NCBI RefSeq assembly: GCF_900094585.1
Contig: NZ_FMAG01000016.1
Location: 41,346 to 105,345, forward strand
Direction of reading: 5' to 3'
From: Martinezella multihospitum
GTDB taxonomy: Bacteria > Pseudomonadota > Alphaproteobacteria > Rhizobiales > Rhizobiaceae
Length of the DNA: 64,000 nt
In this document: positions 27,077 to 35,631 of the stretch, in pieces
Layout of the letters: the number at the start of each line of letters is the position of its first letter
Numbering within the stretch: position 1 is the stretch's first letter
Position numbers and translations under genes: made by a program
Notes under the pieces: model-generated
Told to the model about the DNA's origin: nothing
Database searches by the model: none
What the model saw: only the letters and a program-made list of their open reading frames with translations

Positions 27077-28765
27077 CTATTCCCAGGTCACCATGCGCCG
27101 ATAGAAATCGAAGGCGTGGTCGTGAAGCGGGTCGCGCAAAGGCTGCGGCAAGGCAACGAGCTCCGGCCTGACGTTATCGTCTCTCGCGGAGGCCGGGCCG
27201 GCTTCCGCTTCTTCGGATGCCTCACCCTCTGCTTGAGCCGGCGATTCCTCCGCATGGGCCTGTTCTTCATCCTGACCTTGCGGGTTCTCCTCGTCCTGAG
27301 CTTGCCCGCCCTCCTCATCGCCGACGGGATCGACGCGATTGAGCAATTTCGATTCGCTGCTCTTATCAGGAGTGTCGACCGGCAGATAATTCGCCACGAC
27401 GAAGGGAACGCCGAGCGGCAGGGGCGCCGACATCGTTGCCTGCTCCGCAGCCTCATACACCGCCATCGGCGTTACGGACGACGTCTGCAACGGCGGCTTG
27501 CCGGAAGCGACAGGAAGAGCACCGGATGTTTCGGGTCCTTCCGCCAATGACACCGGCATGGCCGCCGCCGCGACCGGGCTCTTGGGACTTTCATTGACGG
27601 CCGGCGTCTGCGTGGACGATGTCTGCGCCGCGCTATTGCCGGTCAGCGCCTGGGCGATGATCTTCTCCACGGAAGAGGAGGGATTGTTGATGATCTGCAA
27701 AAGGTCGGGATCGGTCGCCATCGCGGGCGGACTGATGACGACCTGCAGGCCCTGTTTGATATCGGCTTCTATCTGCTGGATATCGCGCGGCACCGGCGGC
27801 GGCGCCAGCGGTGACCGGATCAGTGCGACTTCAGTCGGGAGTTCGGCTTCGGCGGCGACCGCCGTCAGCAGCACACTCGCGGTCAGGTCATCGACAAGAG
27901 ATGCGAGCGCGGAAGGTTGGGCAGTGGCGGCGGCAACGCTGCCGGCAGGCGCGGCTTGCGGGGCGGCGGCGATACCGTTTTGCGCGACCGTCTGTGTTTG
28001 AGCCGTCGGCGCCACGATGGTCTGGCCAGCAGCTGGCGCTGATGCCGATTGTACCGGAGTGCCCGGTTGCGGCGTCTGCTGCGCCGCAGGTGCCGGCTGT
28101 GCGGCAGGCTGAGCCGTCGCTGGCGTGGCCGTCGTAGGCGTGGGTATAGCGGAAGCCGGCTCTTCTGTAGCAGCGGCAAGCGCCGTTGCAAGGGTGGCCA
28201 GATCGGCGGCCCTCTGCAGTGGGGCTGATATAGGAGCCCCGGGGGCTGGCGTTTCCACCTGACCGGCATTCTGCCCATAGGAATTGACGACCGCCTTCAG
28301 CACGGCATCCGGCTCGGCTGCCGACGCCTGTTCCAAACTGAGAGCCAGCTGCACCGCCTGCGGGCTTTCGGGGTCTTCCAATGCTGCCGCCAGAAGCGGC
28401 AGTGGCACCGGCGTCCTCATCTGCGCATCCAGCCGTTGCTGAGCGGTAGCGAGCTGCGGCGGCGTCAGGCTGCGGATTGCGGCGGCGACACGCTGCGCAT
28501 AAGCGGTATTGCTCTCGCCCGGCTCACGGGAAACATTCACCACCTTGCTGGCGGCATCGATCGCGGAGAGTAGGCTGTCGAGCATGCGTTCGCGGGCCGC
28601 AACCAGCAGCATGTTCAGCTTGCCCTCGACGCTGGCATTGACGGTGCTCGACAGAACGGCAAGCGGCGTTGCCGTCGTCTGAAGCCCGGAGGTCTCGGCC
28701 GTCGCGGCAATCGGCTTTTCAATGGATACACCCACAGCGGACACGGCACCAACGGGAAGCAACAT
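27077..28765 (-). CDS. Ala/Pro/Gln-rich protein of unknown function
   Basis: The 562-residue product has no signal peptide or domain I can name. Residues 1-175 are helical and Leu/Ala-rich. Residues about 180-310 are low-complexity Ala/Pro/Gln/Thr. An acidic Glu/Gln/Asp-rich stretch (about 485-530) precedes a conserved-looking end, HDHAFDFYRRMVTWE. The layout, with a disordered centre and small terminal modules, recalls flagellar hook-length proteins such as FliK, but no FliK domain is evident. It converges with rpsA and has no close partner gene. Confidence 0.7.
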   Translation of the reverse strand: MLLPVGAVSAVGVSIEKPIAATAETSGLQTTATPLAVLSSTVNASVEGKLNMLLVAARERMLDSLLSAIDAASKVVNVSREPGESNTAYAQRVAAAIRSLTPPQLATAQQRLDAQMRTPVPLPLLAAALEDPESPQAVQLALSLEQASAAEPDAVLKAVVNSYGQNAGQVETPAPGAPISAPLQRAADLATLATALAAATEEPASAIPTPTTATPATAQPAAQPAPAAQQTPQPGTPVQSASAPAAGQTIVAPTAQTQTVAQNGIAAAPQAAPAGSVAAATAQPSALASLVDDLTASVLLTAVAAEAELPTEVALIRSPLAPPPVPRDIQQIEADIKQGLQVVISPPAMATDPDLLQIINNPSSSVEKIIAQALTGNSAAQTSSTQTPAVNESPKSPVAAAAMPVSLAEGPETSGALPVASGKPPLQTSSVTPMAVYEAAEQATMSAPLPLGVPFVVANYLPVDTPDKSSESKLLNRVDPVGDEEGGQAQDEENPQGQDEEQAHAEESPAQAEGEASEEAEAGPASARDDNVRPELVALPQPLRDPLHDHAFDFYRRMVTWE

Positions 28766-28939
28766 GACATGCTCCTTTGTCTGGCAAGGCGACGATGGAA
28801 GCGGGAAGGCAGGTTCAATCCAGGTCCGCTCATGCGGCCTGTGGATTTCCTAGCGCCGGATGACCGAACTGGCGAGGCGCGAACGCGCAGAACTGGAAAT
28901 CATCCGCAAAATAGCAGTCGAGTCCTTAACAGATCACTA

Positions 28940-28975
28940 AATAAAAGGGCCGATGCCACGTCCGCGACACCGGCC
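28940..28975 (-). terminator. terminator after the RNase D gene
   Basis: Read on the minus strand, GGCCGGTGTC (28975-28966) pairs with GGCATCGGCC (28957-28948) through ten pairs including two G-T wobbles, followed by CTTTTATTT. The surrounding 238-base gap (28766-29003) holds nothing else that I can support. Confidence 0.6.
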
Positions 28976-29003
28976 TCTGGATTTCGCCCTGCAAGCGAAG
29001 CAA

Positions 29004-29630
29004 TCAGCTATGCGCGAAGATATCCGCCTCTTCCCAGCCGAGAAGGTCGAGCTTGGCGCGTGTCGGCAGGAAGGCGAAGCAGTCATCCGCATAGTCCATG
29101 CGTCCGTCGCGCAGCAGGCGTTGCGTCAGCTTTTCGCGCAGCGCATGCAGATAAAGTACATCGGAAGCGGCATATTCGAGCTGCGCCGGAGACAGCGTTT
29201 CCGCCGCCCAGTCCGACGACTGCTGCGCCTTGGAAATATCGACGTCGAGCATTTCCTTGAGATTGTCCTTCAGGCCATGGCGATCCGTATAGGTGCGGCA
29301 GAGGCGCGAGGCGATCTTGGTGCAGAAGACCGGCGTCGTGGTCACGCCGAACGTATGGAACAGCACGGCGATGTCGAAGCGGCCGTAATGAAAGATCTTC
29401 TGGTGCGTCGGGTCGGCGAGCATGGCGACGAGATTGGGGGCCTGCTTCTGTCCGGCGGCAATGCGGATGACGTCAGCCGTGCCGTCGCCCGGCGAAAGCT
29501 GCACGAGGCAAAGTCGGTCACGGCGTGGAACGAGGCCGAGGGTTTCCGTATCGATGGCTATGGCGCCGGTGTAGCGGGCGGCATCCTCAGTCGAAATATC
29601 GCCTTCGTGATAGCGGATGGTGGCAGCCAT
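29004..29630 (-). CDS. rnd: short ribonuclease D-type 3'-5' exonuclease
   Basis: The 208-residue protein has the DEDDy exonuclease motifs: Asp27 and Glu29 in AIDTETLGL, Asp86 in HYGRFD, and Tyr153 with Asp157 in YAASDVLYL. RNase D trims tRNA and other RNA 3' ends. It lacks the C-terminal HRDC domains of E. coli RNase D, giving the short form common in alphaproteobacteria, so the symbol is used in that sense. Confidence 0.88.
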   Translation of the reverse strand: MAATIRYHEGDISTEDAARYTGAIAIDTETLGLVPRRDRLCLVQLSPGDGTADVIRIAAGQKQAPNLVAMLADPTHQKIFHYGRFDIAVLFHTFGVTTTPVFCTKIASRLCRTYTDRHGLKDNLKEMLDVDISKAQQSSDWAAETLSPAQLEYAASDVLYLHALREKLTQRLLRDGRMDYADDCFAFLPTRAKLDLLGWEEADIFAHS

Positions 29631-29712
29631 GAAACTCTCCCGGCTCTGTCTTCAAAATTCGCTTTTCGTCCGTTCTATAGAACAGACGGGATGAGAACCA
29701 TACCGGTGCCTG

Positions 29713-30540
29713 TCAAAAAGTCGGCGGCGTGTTGATCCAGAGCAATATGGTCTCACCATCATGGCGGTTGCGCCAGGAATGATAACGGCGGCTTTCGAAA
29801 TAAAGGGAATCGCCCGGCAGGAGATCGAAGAACTGGTCGCTGTCGAGCACGAGCTCCAGGCGACCAGCGAGAACATGGATGAATTCCTCGCCCCCGTGGC
29901 GATAGGCACCTTCGCTCGTCGCACCGGGTGCGAGCACGAAGCGATGGCAGTCCATCATCGTCCGTCCTTCGGCAAGAAGCTGGACAGTGACGCCCGGCGT
30001 CGTCGCCGGCCAGGAACGCCATTCGCCGGACCGGATGAGTGCGGGAACATCCTCCCGCTCCTCACCTGACAGGCGCGATACCGTCGTGCCGTAGTAGTCC
30101 GCCAGATCATGGAGGGTCTTGAAGCTGACGCCTTGCGAGGTGCGCTCCAGCGTCGATAGCGTCGACGACGTCATGCCCATGTCAGCGGCAACCTGCTCCA
30201 GCGTCTTGCCGGCGGCGTGGCGTAGCGAGCGAAGTCTGCGGCCGATATCCGAAGAGGCCAGTTGCTCGCCATTTTCCAGACCGGCGGCGCCCTCCTCCGT
30301 CTCGAGCGCCTCGCGAATCGCTGCCGGATTGAGGCCGCGCTCGGCACGGAACCAGGAGATGCGCTTCAGCCGCGCCACGTCCTCGGCGCTGTACTGGCGA
30401 TGCCCGGTCTCGGAGCGGGAGGGGACGACGAGCCCCTGGCTTTCCCATAGGCGCAAAGTGGAGGCTGATACGCCAGCAAGACGTGCCGCTTCCGCCACCT
30501 TGTAGCGCACGGGGTAGCGCTCCGGCTCGATGCTGCTCAT
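29713..30540 (-). CDS. MerR-XRE-cupin triple-domain transcriptional regulator
   Basis: The 275-residue protein fuses three modules. First comes a MerR-type helix-turn-helix (about 12-80: YKVAEAARLAGVSASTLRLW, then GHRQYSAEDVARLKRI). Next is an XRE helix-turn-helix (about 98-155: LRSLRHAAGKTLEQVAADMG, SSTLSTLERTSQG). Last is a C-terminal cupin barrel (about 190-270: GGEEFIHVLAGRLELVL, LLPGDSLYFESRRYHSW) likely to bind a small ligand. It is divergent from gabT-gabD, whose spacer has a perfect palindrome, so control of GABA use is the simplest inference. ATG at 30582 is an alternative start. Confidence 0.85.
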   Translation of the reverse strand: MSSIEPERYPVRYKVAEAARLAGVSASTLRLWESQGLVVPSRSETGHRQYSAEDVARLKRISWFRAERGLNPAAIREALETEEGAAGLENGEQLASSDIGRRLRSLRHAAGKTLEQVAADMGMTSSTLSTLERTSQGVSFKTLHDLADYYGTTVSRLSGEEREDVPALIRSGEWRSWPATTPGVTVQLLAEGRTMMDCHRFVLAPGATSEGAYRHGGEEFIHVLAGRLELVLDSDQFFDLLPGDSLYFESRRYHSWRNRHDGETILLWINTPPTF

Positions 30541-30588
30541 ATGCCAATATCCCTGATTTTCGTCTTTTGAACCGTTTAGCATGGATGA

Positions 30589-30616
30589 CGCGGCTTAGCG
30601 CGCCTTAAAAGCCGCG
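30589..30616. promoter_or_regulatory. inverted repeat upstream of the triple-domain regulator
   Basis: CGCGGCTT (30589-30596) and AAGCCGCG (30609-30616) form a perfect 8-bp inverted repeat with a 12-base spacer, 50 bases from the regulator start. It may be an operator for autoregulation or an RNA hairpin in its leader. Confidence 0.3.
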
Positions 30617-30710
30617 CCACACTCCATACGAGCCTTCCGCGCATTCTTGTCACCCGCACAAAATCCCGCTTGAAATCTTACAGGAAAAATGTAGGAGTTT
30701 TGTAAATAAT

Positions 30711-30727
30711 TTGCAGAAGTTCTGCAA
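30711..30727. promoter_or_regulatory. perfect palindrome, candidate operator of the gabTD promoter
   Basis: TTGCAGAAGTTCTGCAA is an exact 8-1-8 inverted repeat 36 bases before gabT, in the AT-rich spacer shared with the divergent MerR-XRE-cupin gene. Position and symmetry suit a dimeric helix-turn-helix regulator. Binding is inferred. Confidence 0.5.
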
Positions 30728-30762
30728 GATAATTCGAGAGCGACTTTCTGGGAGCCACTGCA

Positions 30763-32034
30763 ATGACCTTGACCGAGCGGAAGAATGCCGCCATTTCCCG
30801 CGGCGTCGGCATGACGACGCAGATCTATGCCGATCGCGCCGAAAACGCCGAGATCTGGGACAAGGAAGGCAATCGCTACATCGATTTTGCCTCCGGCATT
30901 GCGGTGGTGAACACCGGCCACCGCCATCCGCGCGTCATCGCTGCCGTCAAGGAACAGCTCGACCGCTTCACCCACACCTGCCATCAGGTCGTGCCCTATG
31001 AAAATTACGTCCATCTTGCCGAGCGGCTGAACGCGATCGTTCCCGGCGATTTCGCCAAGAAGACAATCTTCGTGACCACAGGCGCGGAAGCAGTCGAAAA
31101 CGCCGTCAAGATCGCCCGCGCCGCCACCGGCCGCTCCGCAATCATCGCCTTCGGCGGCGGCTTCCACGGCCGCACCTTCATGGGCATGGCGTTGACCGGC
31201 AAGGTCGCACCCTACAAGATCGGCTTCGGCCCGATGCCGGGCGATGTTTTCCATGCACCCTTCCCGGTGCCGCTGCATGGCGTAACCGTCGAGCAGTCGC
31301 TCGCGACACTGAAAAAGCTGTTTGCTGCCGACGTCGATCCGCAGCGCGTAGCCGCCATCATCCTCGAGCCAGTGCAGGGTGAAGGGGGCTTCTATCCGGC
31401 GCCGGCCGCCTTCATGAAGGCGCTGCGCGAGATCTGCGACCAGCACGGCATTCTCCTGATCGCCGACGAGGTGCAGACCGGCTTTGCGCGCACCGGCAAA
31501 ATGTTCGCGATGGACCACCATGAGGTGGCGGCCGATCTCGTTACCATGGCGAAGAGCCTTGCCGGCGGCTTCCCGCTTGCCGCCGTTACCGGCCGCGCCG
31601 AGGTGATGGACGCGCCCGGACCGGGCGGCCTCGGCGGTACCTATGGCGGCAATCCGATCGGCATTGCCGCGGCTCATGCCGTGCTCGACGTTATCGCCGA
31701 CGAGGGCCTCTGCGACCGCGCCAACCAGCTCGGCTCGCGCCTGAAACAACGGCTTGAATCGTTGCGCGACAAGGTGCCTGAGATTGTCGACATTCGCGGC
31801 CCCGGCTTCATGAATGCCGTGGAGTTCAACGATGCGGCGACGAAGCTGCCGAGTGCCGATTTCGCCAACAAGGTGCGGCTGATCGCGCTTAACAAGGGGC
31901 TGATTCTCTTGACCTGCGGCGTCTACGGCAATGTCATCCGCTTCCTGTCGCCGATCACCATTCAGGACGGCGTCTTCAGCGAAGCGCTCGACATTCTCGA
32001 GGCATCGCTGATCGAGGCAAGCGCCTCCCGCTAA
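30763..32034 (+). CDS. gabT: 4-aminobutyrate aminotransferase
   Basis: GabT moves the amino group of GABA to 2-oxoglutarate, giving succinic semialdehyde. The 423-residue PLP enzyme has fold-type I class III motifs: FASGIAVVNTGHRHP near the start, GAEAVENAVKIARA, AFGGGFHGRT, the LLIADEVQTGF segment with the PLP aspartate, and Lys264 in MAKSLAGGFP as the Schiff-base lysine. The next gene, gabD, handles its product, so the two form a catabolic pair. Confidence 0.95.
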   Translation: MTLTERKNAAISRGVGMTTQIYADRAENAEIWDKEGNRYIDFASGIAVVNTGHRHPRVIAAVKEQLDRFTHTCHQVVPYENYVHLAERLNAIVPGDFAKKTIFVTTGAEAVENAVKIARAATGRSAIIAFGGGFHGRTFMGMALTGKVAPYKIGFGPMPGDVFHAPFPVPLHGVTVEQSLATLKKLFAADVDPQRVAAIILEPVQGEGGFYPAPAAFMKALREICDQHGILLIADEVQTGFARTGKMFAMDHHEVAADLVTMAKSLAGGFPLAAVTGRAEVMDAPGPGGLGGTYGGNPIGIAAAHAVLDVIADEGLCDRANQLGSRLKQRLESLRDKVPEIVDIRGPGFMNAVEFNDAATKLPSADFANKVRLIALNKGLILLTCGVYGNVIRFLSPITIQDGVFSEALDILEASLIEASASR

Positions 32035-32105
32035 GCGCGTCTTTTCGATTTTCTCATCTGTCCACCCGCGCGGCCTGCCGGGCGAAACCTGTCGGAGTGC
32101 ATAGC

Positions 32106-33587
32106 ATGTCCTTTACAACAGCAATGACCAAGCATGTCCCCTTCTCCTCGCGCCTCCTGCGCGCCGCCGGCTATATCAACGGCAACTGGACGGCCGGCAG
32201 TGCGACGAAGACCTTCGATGTCATCAATCCCGCGTCAGGCGAAGTGCTCGCGACGCTTCCCGACATGGGCGCCGCCGAGACCACGGCCGCCATCGATGCC
32301 GCCTATGTCGCACAGGTCGCCTGGGCTGCCCGCCCGGCCAAGGAACGCGCCGTAATCCTGCGCAAATGGTTCGATCTCATGGTCGCCAATGCCAATGAAC
32401 TGGCCGCCATCCTGACGGCCGAAATGGGCAAGCCACTGCCGGAAGCGAGAGGCGAAATCCTCTATGCTGCCTCCTATGTCGAATGGTATGCGGAAGAGGC
32501 CAAGCGCATCTACGGCGAAACCATTCCCGCGCCCTCGAACGACAAGCGCATGGTCGTCATCAAGCAGCCGGTCGGCGTCGTCGGCACGATCACGCCCTGG
32601 AATTTCCCGGCCGCGATGATCGCCCGCAAGATCGCGCCGGCCCTTGCTGTCGGCTGCACCGTCGTCTCGAAGCCGGCCGAGCAAACGCCGCTCACGGCAA
32701 TCGCGCTGGCCGTGCTTGCCGAAGAGGCCGGCATTCCCCCAGGCGTCCTCAACATCATCGTCGGCCTCGACGGCCCGGCGATCGGCCGCGAGCTTTGCGG
32801 CAATGCGAAGGTGCGCAAGATCAGCTTCACCGGCTCAACGGAGGTCGGCCGCGTCCTGATGCGCCAATGCGCCGACCAGATCAAGAAGGTCAGCCTGGAA
32901 CTCGGCGGCAATGCGCCCTTCATCGTCTTCGACGATGCCGATCTCGACGCCGCCGTCGAAGGGGCAATGGCCTCGAAGTATCGTAATGCCGGCCAGACCT
33001 GCGTCTGCGCCAACCGCATCTATGTCCAGTCCAACGTCTATGACGCCTTTGCCGCCAAGCTTGCCGCCAAGGTCGCCGAACTCTCCGTCGGCGACGGCTT
33101 CAAGCCGGGCGTGACCGTTGGGCCACTGATCGACGAACAGGGTGTCGCCAAGGCCGAGGACCATGTTCGGGACGCGCTTTCGAAGGGTGCCCGCATCGTG
33201 GCGGGCGGCAAGCGCATCGAGGGTGCCGGTACTTTCTTCGCGCCGACCATCCTGACCGGCGTCGACCGGAGCATGAAGGTTGCCCGCGAGGAGACCTTCG
33301 GTCCGGTGGCGCCGCTCTTCCGCTTCGACACCGCCGAGGATGTCATCGCACAGGCGAACGACACCGAATTCGGCCTCGCCGCCTATTTCTTCGCCGGCGA
33401 CCTCAAAAAGGTCTGGCGGGTGGCCGAAGCGCTGGAATACGGCATGGTCGGCATCAATACCGGCCTGATGTCGTCAGAGACAGCGCCGTTCGGCGGCATC
33501 AAGCAATCCGGCCTCGGCCGCGAAGGCTCCCGTCATGGCGCCGACGACTATCTGGAAATGAAGTACCTCTGCATCGGCAATCTATAG
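32106..33587 (+). CDS. gabD: succinate-semialdehyde dehydrogenase (NAD(P)+)
   Basis: GabD oxidises succinic semialdehyde to succinate, which enters the TCA cycle. The 493-residue aldehyde dehydrogenase has GTITPWNFPAAMI, the general-base Glu in LELGGNAPFIVF and catalytic Cys299 in NAGQTCVCANRIYVQ. The start at 32106 has GGAG nine bases upstream; the GTG at 32097 is an alternative that would add three residues. It follows gabT by 71 bases. Confidence 0.94.
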   Translation: MSFTTAMTKHVPFSSRLLRAAGYINGNWTAGSATKTFDVINPASGEVLATLPDMGAAETTAAIDAAYVAQVAWAARPAKERAVILRKWFDLMVANANELAAILTAEMGKPLPEARGEILYAASYVEWYAEEAKRIYGETIPAPSNDKRMVVIKQPVGVVGTITPWNFPAAMIARKIAPALAVGCTVVSKPAEQTPLTAIALAVLAEEAGIPPGVLNIIVGLDGPAIGRELCGNAKVRKISFTGSTEVGRVLMRQCADQIKKVSLELGGNAPFIVFDDADLDAAVEGAMASKYRNAGQTCVCANRIYVQSNVYDAFAAKLAAKVAELSVGDGFKPGVTVGPLIDEQGVAKAEDHVRDALSKGARIVAGGKRIEGAGTFFAPTILTGVDRSMKVAREETFGPVAPLFRFDTAEDVIAQANDTEFGLAAYFFAGDLKKVWRVAEALEYGMVGINTGLMSSETAPFGGIKQSGLGREGSRHGADDYLEMKYLCIGNL

Positions 33588-33594
33588 TCGGCTA

Positions 33595-34368
33595 TCAGGT
33601 TGAGGTGATGTGAATGCGGCCCTGCCACAGGCGGGCCGCGCTCAGCCGGTCGGTGTAAAAGGCGCCGGTATCGAGATTGAGCCTGAGACCATTGACTTCG
33701 GCGCGCTGGACTGGCGTATGGCCGTGGATGATCAGCTTCGGCAGCGGCTGCGCGCTATCGTAGAAGCGCGAGCGGATGAAGACCAGGTCGTCGTCTTGTT
33801 GGTCGGCAATCGACCGATCCGGATCGATGCCGGCATGGACGAACAAGGCCTCGGGCGTGTCCAGCAGGATCGGCAGACGCCGCAGGAAATTGACGTGATC
33901 GTCCGGCAGCCAGGTTCGGATAAAAGTATCGAGCTTCTTCCGCTTGGGATATAATTGCTGCAGACGTGGGATATCCACGCCATAGGAAGCGAGCGTCGCA
34001 TCACCGCCAAGCGCGACCCAATCCTCGAGCGATATCTCCCCATCGACGTAAGAGAGCATCGCCATCTCGTGATTGCCGGTGAGGCAAATGCGGTCGAAAC
34101 CGTTCGGCGGCGGTGCCATGAGGCGGCCGACCACCTGCGCCGACGCCGGACCGCGATCGATGAAGTCCCCCAGCATGATGATGAGTTTTCGGCCGGGCAG
34201 ACCGGCCGCATCGGCGAAGATCTTGCGCTCCAGCGCGCTCAGAAGATCGTAGCGGCCATGGACGTCACCGATGACGTAGGTGGGCATGTCGAGGTGTTCG
34301 AGCCGTTCTCGGCGCCGACGATGGCCGAAGCCATTGGCCATTTTTTCGCGTATCCTGGATGCCGCCAT
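33595..34368 (-). CDS. Ser/Thr-type metallophosphoesterase
   Basis: The 257-residue protein has the metal-binding motifs of PPP-type phosphatases: GDVHGRYDLL near 34, GDFIDRGPAS near 66, GNHE near 96, a His in LFVHAG and a further metal-site His in HGHTPV. It could remove phosphate from proteins or from dinucleoside polyphosphates, and sequence alone does not decide. ATG at 34368 has AAAGG upstream. It converges with gabD, seven bases away. Confidence 0.87.
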   Translation of the reverse strand: MAASRIREKMANGFGHRRRRERLEHLDMPTYVIGDVHGRYDLLSALERKIFADAAGLPGRKLIIMLGDFIDRGPASAQVVGRLMAPPPNGFDRICLTGNHEMAMLSYVDGEISLEDWVALGGDATLASYGVDIPRLQQLYPKRKKLDTFIRTWLPDDHVNFLRRLPILLDTPEALFVHAGIDPDRSIADQQDDDLVFIRSRFYDSAQPLPKLIIHGHTPVQRAEVNGLRLNLDTGAFYTDRLSAARLWQGRIHITST

Positions 34369-34746
34369 GAAACTGCCTTTCGAGCGCACACCCCGGAACG
34401 CCTTAACTGTGTCTGCAAAAAGGACTCAAAAGCGACGATTCTTTGCCAGAAAGGCGGAAATCATCGCTAATGACGGTTCTGGCAGCGGCCTTGGCCTGCG
34501 GCACCGGCTTGCCGTGCGGCAAAGCGTCCCGAACGGCGCCTTTATGCATGGAGAAAGTTGACAGTGCGTATCCGCAATCTTATCGCGCTAGCCACGCTGG
34601 CGCGAGAAATTCCCGCCGCTCAACCCGAGAAAAACATGGGTGTCGGGCGGCTTCGGCCTATTGGTTGCCGGATTGCCGACGCAAACGACATGCCTCAAAC
34701 TGGAACGTCCCATTCATGGCGCCTGTAAACTTATCGTGAAGTCCTG
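34369..34746. other. 378-base gap with no supported gene
   Basis: The spacer between the phosphatase and copD contains an 89-codon open frame at 34470-34739 and a GTG frame at 34564 starting VRIRNLIALATLA, which looks like the start of a signal peptide and then degenerates. Because copC usually precedes copD, a decayed copC is possible, but the sequence does not show it. Confidence 0.4.
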
Positions 34747-35631
34747 ATGGATACGACGACAGCGCTCCAACTCTGCCGCTTCCTGCATGATGCATCCCTG
34801 ATGTTTCTATGGGGCGCCTGCGCCTATCTCTCTCTGTTCGTGCCGAGAGCGCTTGCCGACACCGTTTGGCGCATGGTTGCAAAGCCGTTTTTGCTGATTG
34901 CCGCGATTGCCGTTTCAACGGCACTGGCCGCATTGCCGGTGACGACGGCGACTATCGGCAACGGCTGGAGCGATGCGCTCGATACCGGCATGATCTATGA
35001 CGTGGTTTTCGAAACCACGGTCGGAGTCGCCTGGCAAGCGCAGGCGCTAGTAGCCATCGTGATGGTTTGCGTCTTGCTGCTGCCGCAGAGCTGGCGCCGC
35101 CATGGGCTGGCCCTGGGCGCCGGCCTCGGCCTTGCCTCGCTGTCATTGACCGGGCATGCCTCAATGCTGGAGGGCTGGGTGCAGCAGGCGCACCGGGCCA
35201 ATGATATCCTGCATGTGCTGACCGGTGGCGGCTGGCTGGGCGCGTTGGTGCCGCTGATCCCTATCCTCAAGCTTCTCGGCCGTCCGGAATGCCGGGCGGA
35301 AGCACGGGTGGCGTTGCGCCGCTTTTCAAATGCCGGGCATGTTGCAGTCGCGCTCGTCATTCTCTCCGGTGTCGTCAACACGCTGCTGATCCTGAAACGC
35401 CTGCCGACGGACTGGTCTTCGCCCTATCAGCAGCTGCTTGCCATCAAGATCGCGCTGGTCGCCGTCATGGCGATGCTGGCGATCATCAACCGCTACGTCT
35501 TCGTTCCCTGGATCAGCCGCAAGCCGGCCCACGCGCTATTGGCCCTCCGGCTTGGAAGCATCACCGAGATCGTCATCGGCATTGTCGTCATCGGGCTGGT
35601 CGCCGTCTTCGGCATGACGGAGCCCGCCTAG
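34747..35631 (+). CDS. copD: CopD-family copper resistance/uptake membrane protein
   Basis: The 294-residue protein has about eight transmembrane helices and the CopD pattern with conserved histidines: RFLHDASLMFLWGA at the start, SLTGHASM near 136, ANDILHVLTGGGWLGALVPL near 152 and RRFSNAGHVAVALVILSG near 195. CopD proteins move copper across the inner membrane, normally with periplasmic CopC, which is not found here. The stop overlaps the stop of the convergent gene within the palindrome CTAG. Confidence 0.88.
   Translation: MDTTTALQLCRFLHDASLMFLWGACAYLSLFVPRALADTVWRMVAKPFLLIAAIAVSTALAALPVTTATIGNGWSDALDTGMIYDVVFETTVGVAWQAQALVAIVMVCVLLLPQSWRRHGLALGAGLGLASLSLTGHASMLEGWVQQAHRANDILHVLTGGGWLGALVPLIPILKLLGRPECRAEARVALRRFSNAGHVAVALVILSGVVNTLLILKRLPTDWSSPYQQLLAIKIALVAVMAMLAIINRYVFVPWISRKPAHALLALRLGSITEIVIGIVVIGLVAVFGMTEPA

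Noticed and set aside
34564..34731. GTG frame starting VRIRNLIALATLA
   Set aside because: Looks like a signal peptide start, but the rest is short and unlike any family. Not enough to call a gene or pseudogene.
34470..34739. 89-codon open frame upstream of copD, as a possible copC
   Set aside because: It lacks a CopC-like His/Met copper site and a good ribosome-binding site, and its base composition is not clearly coding. Kept only as a gap note.
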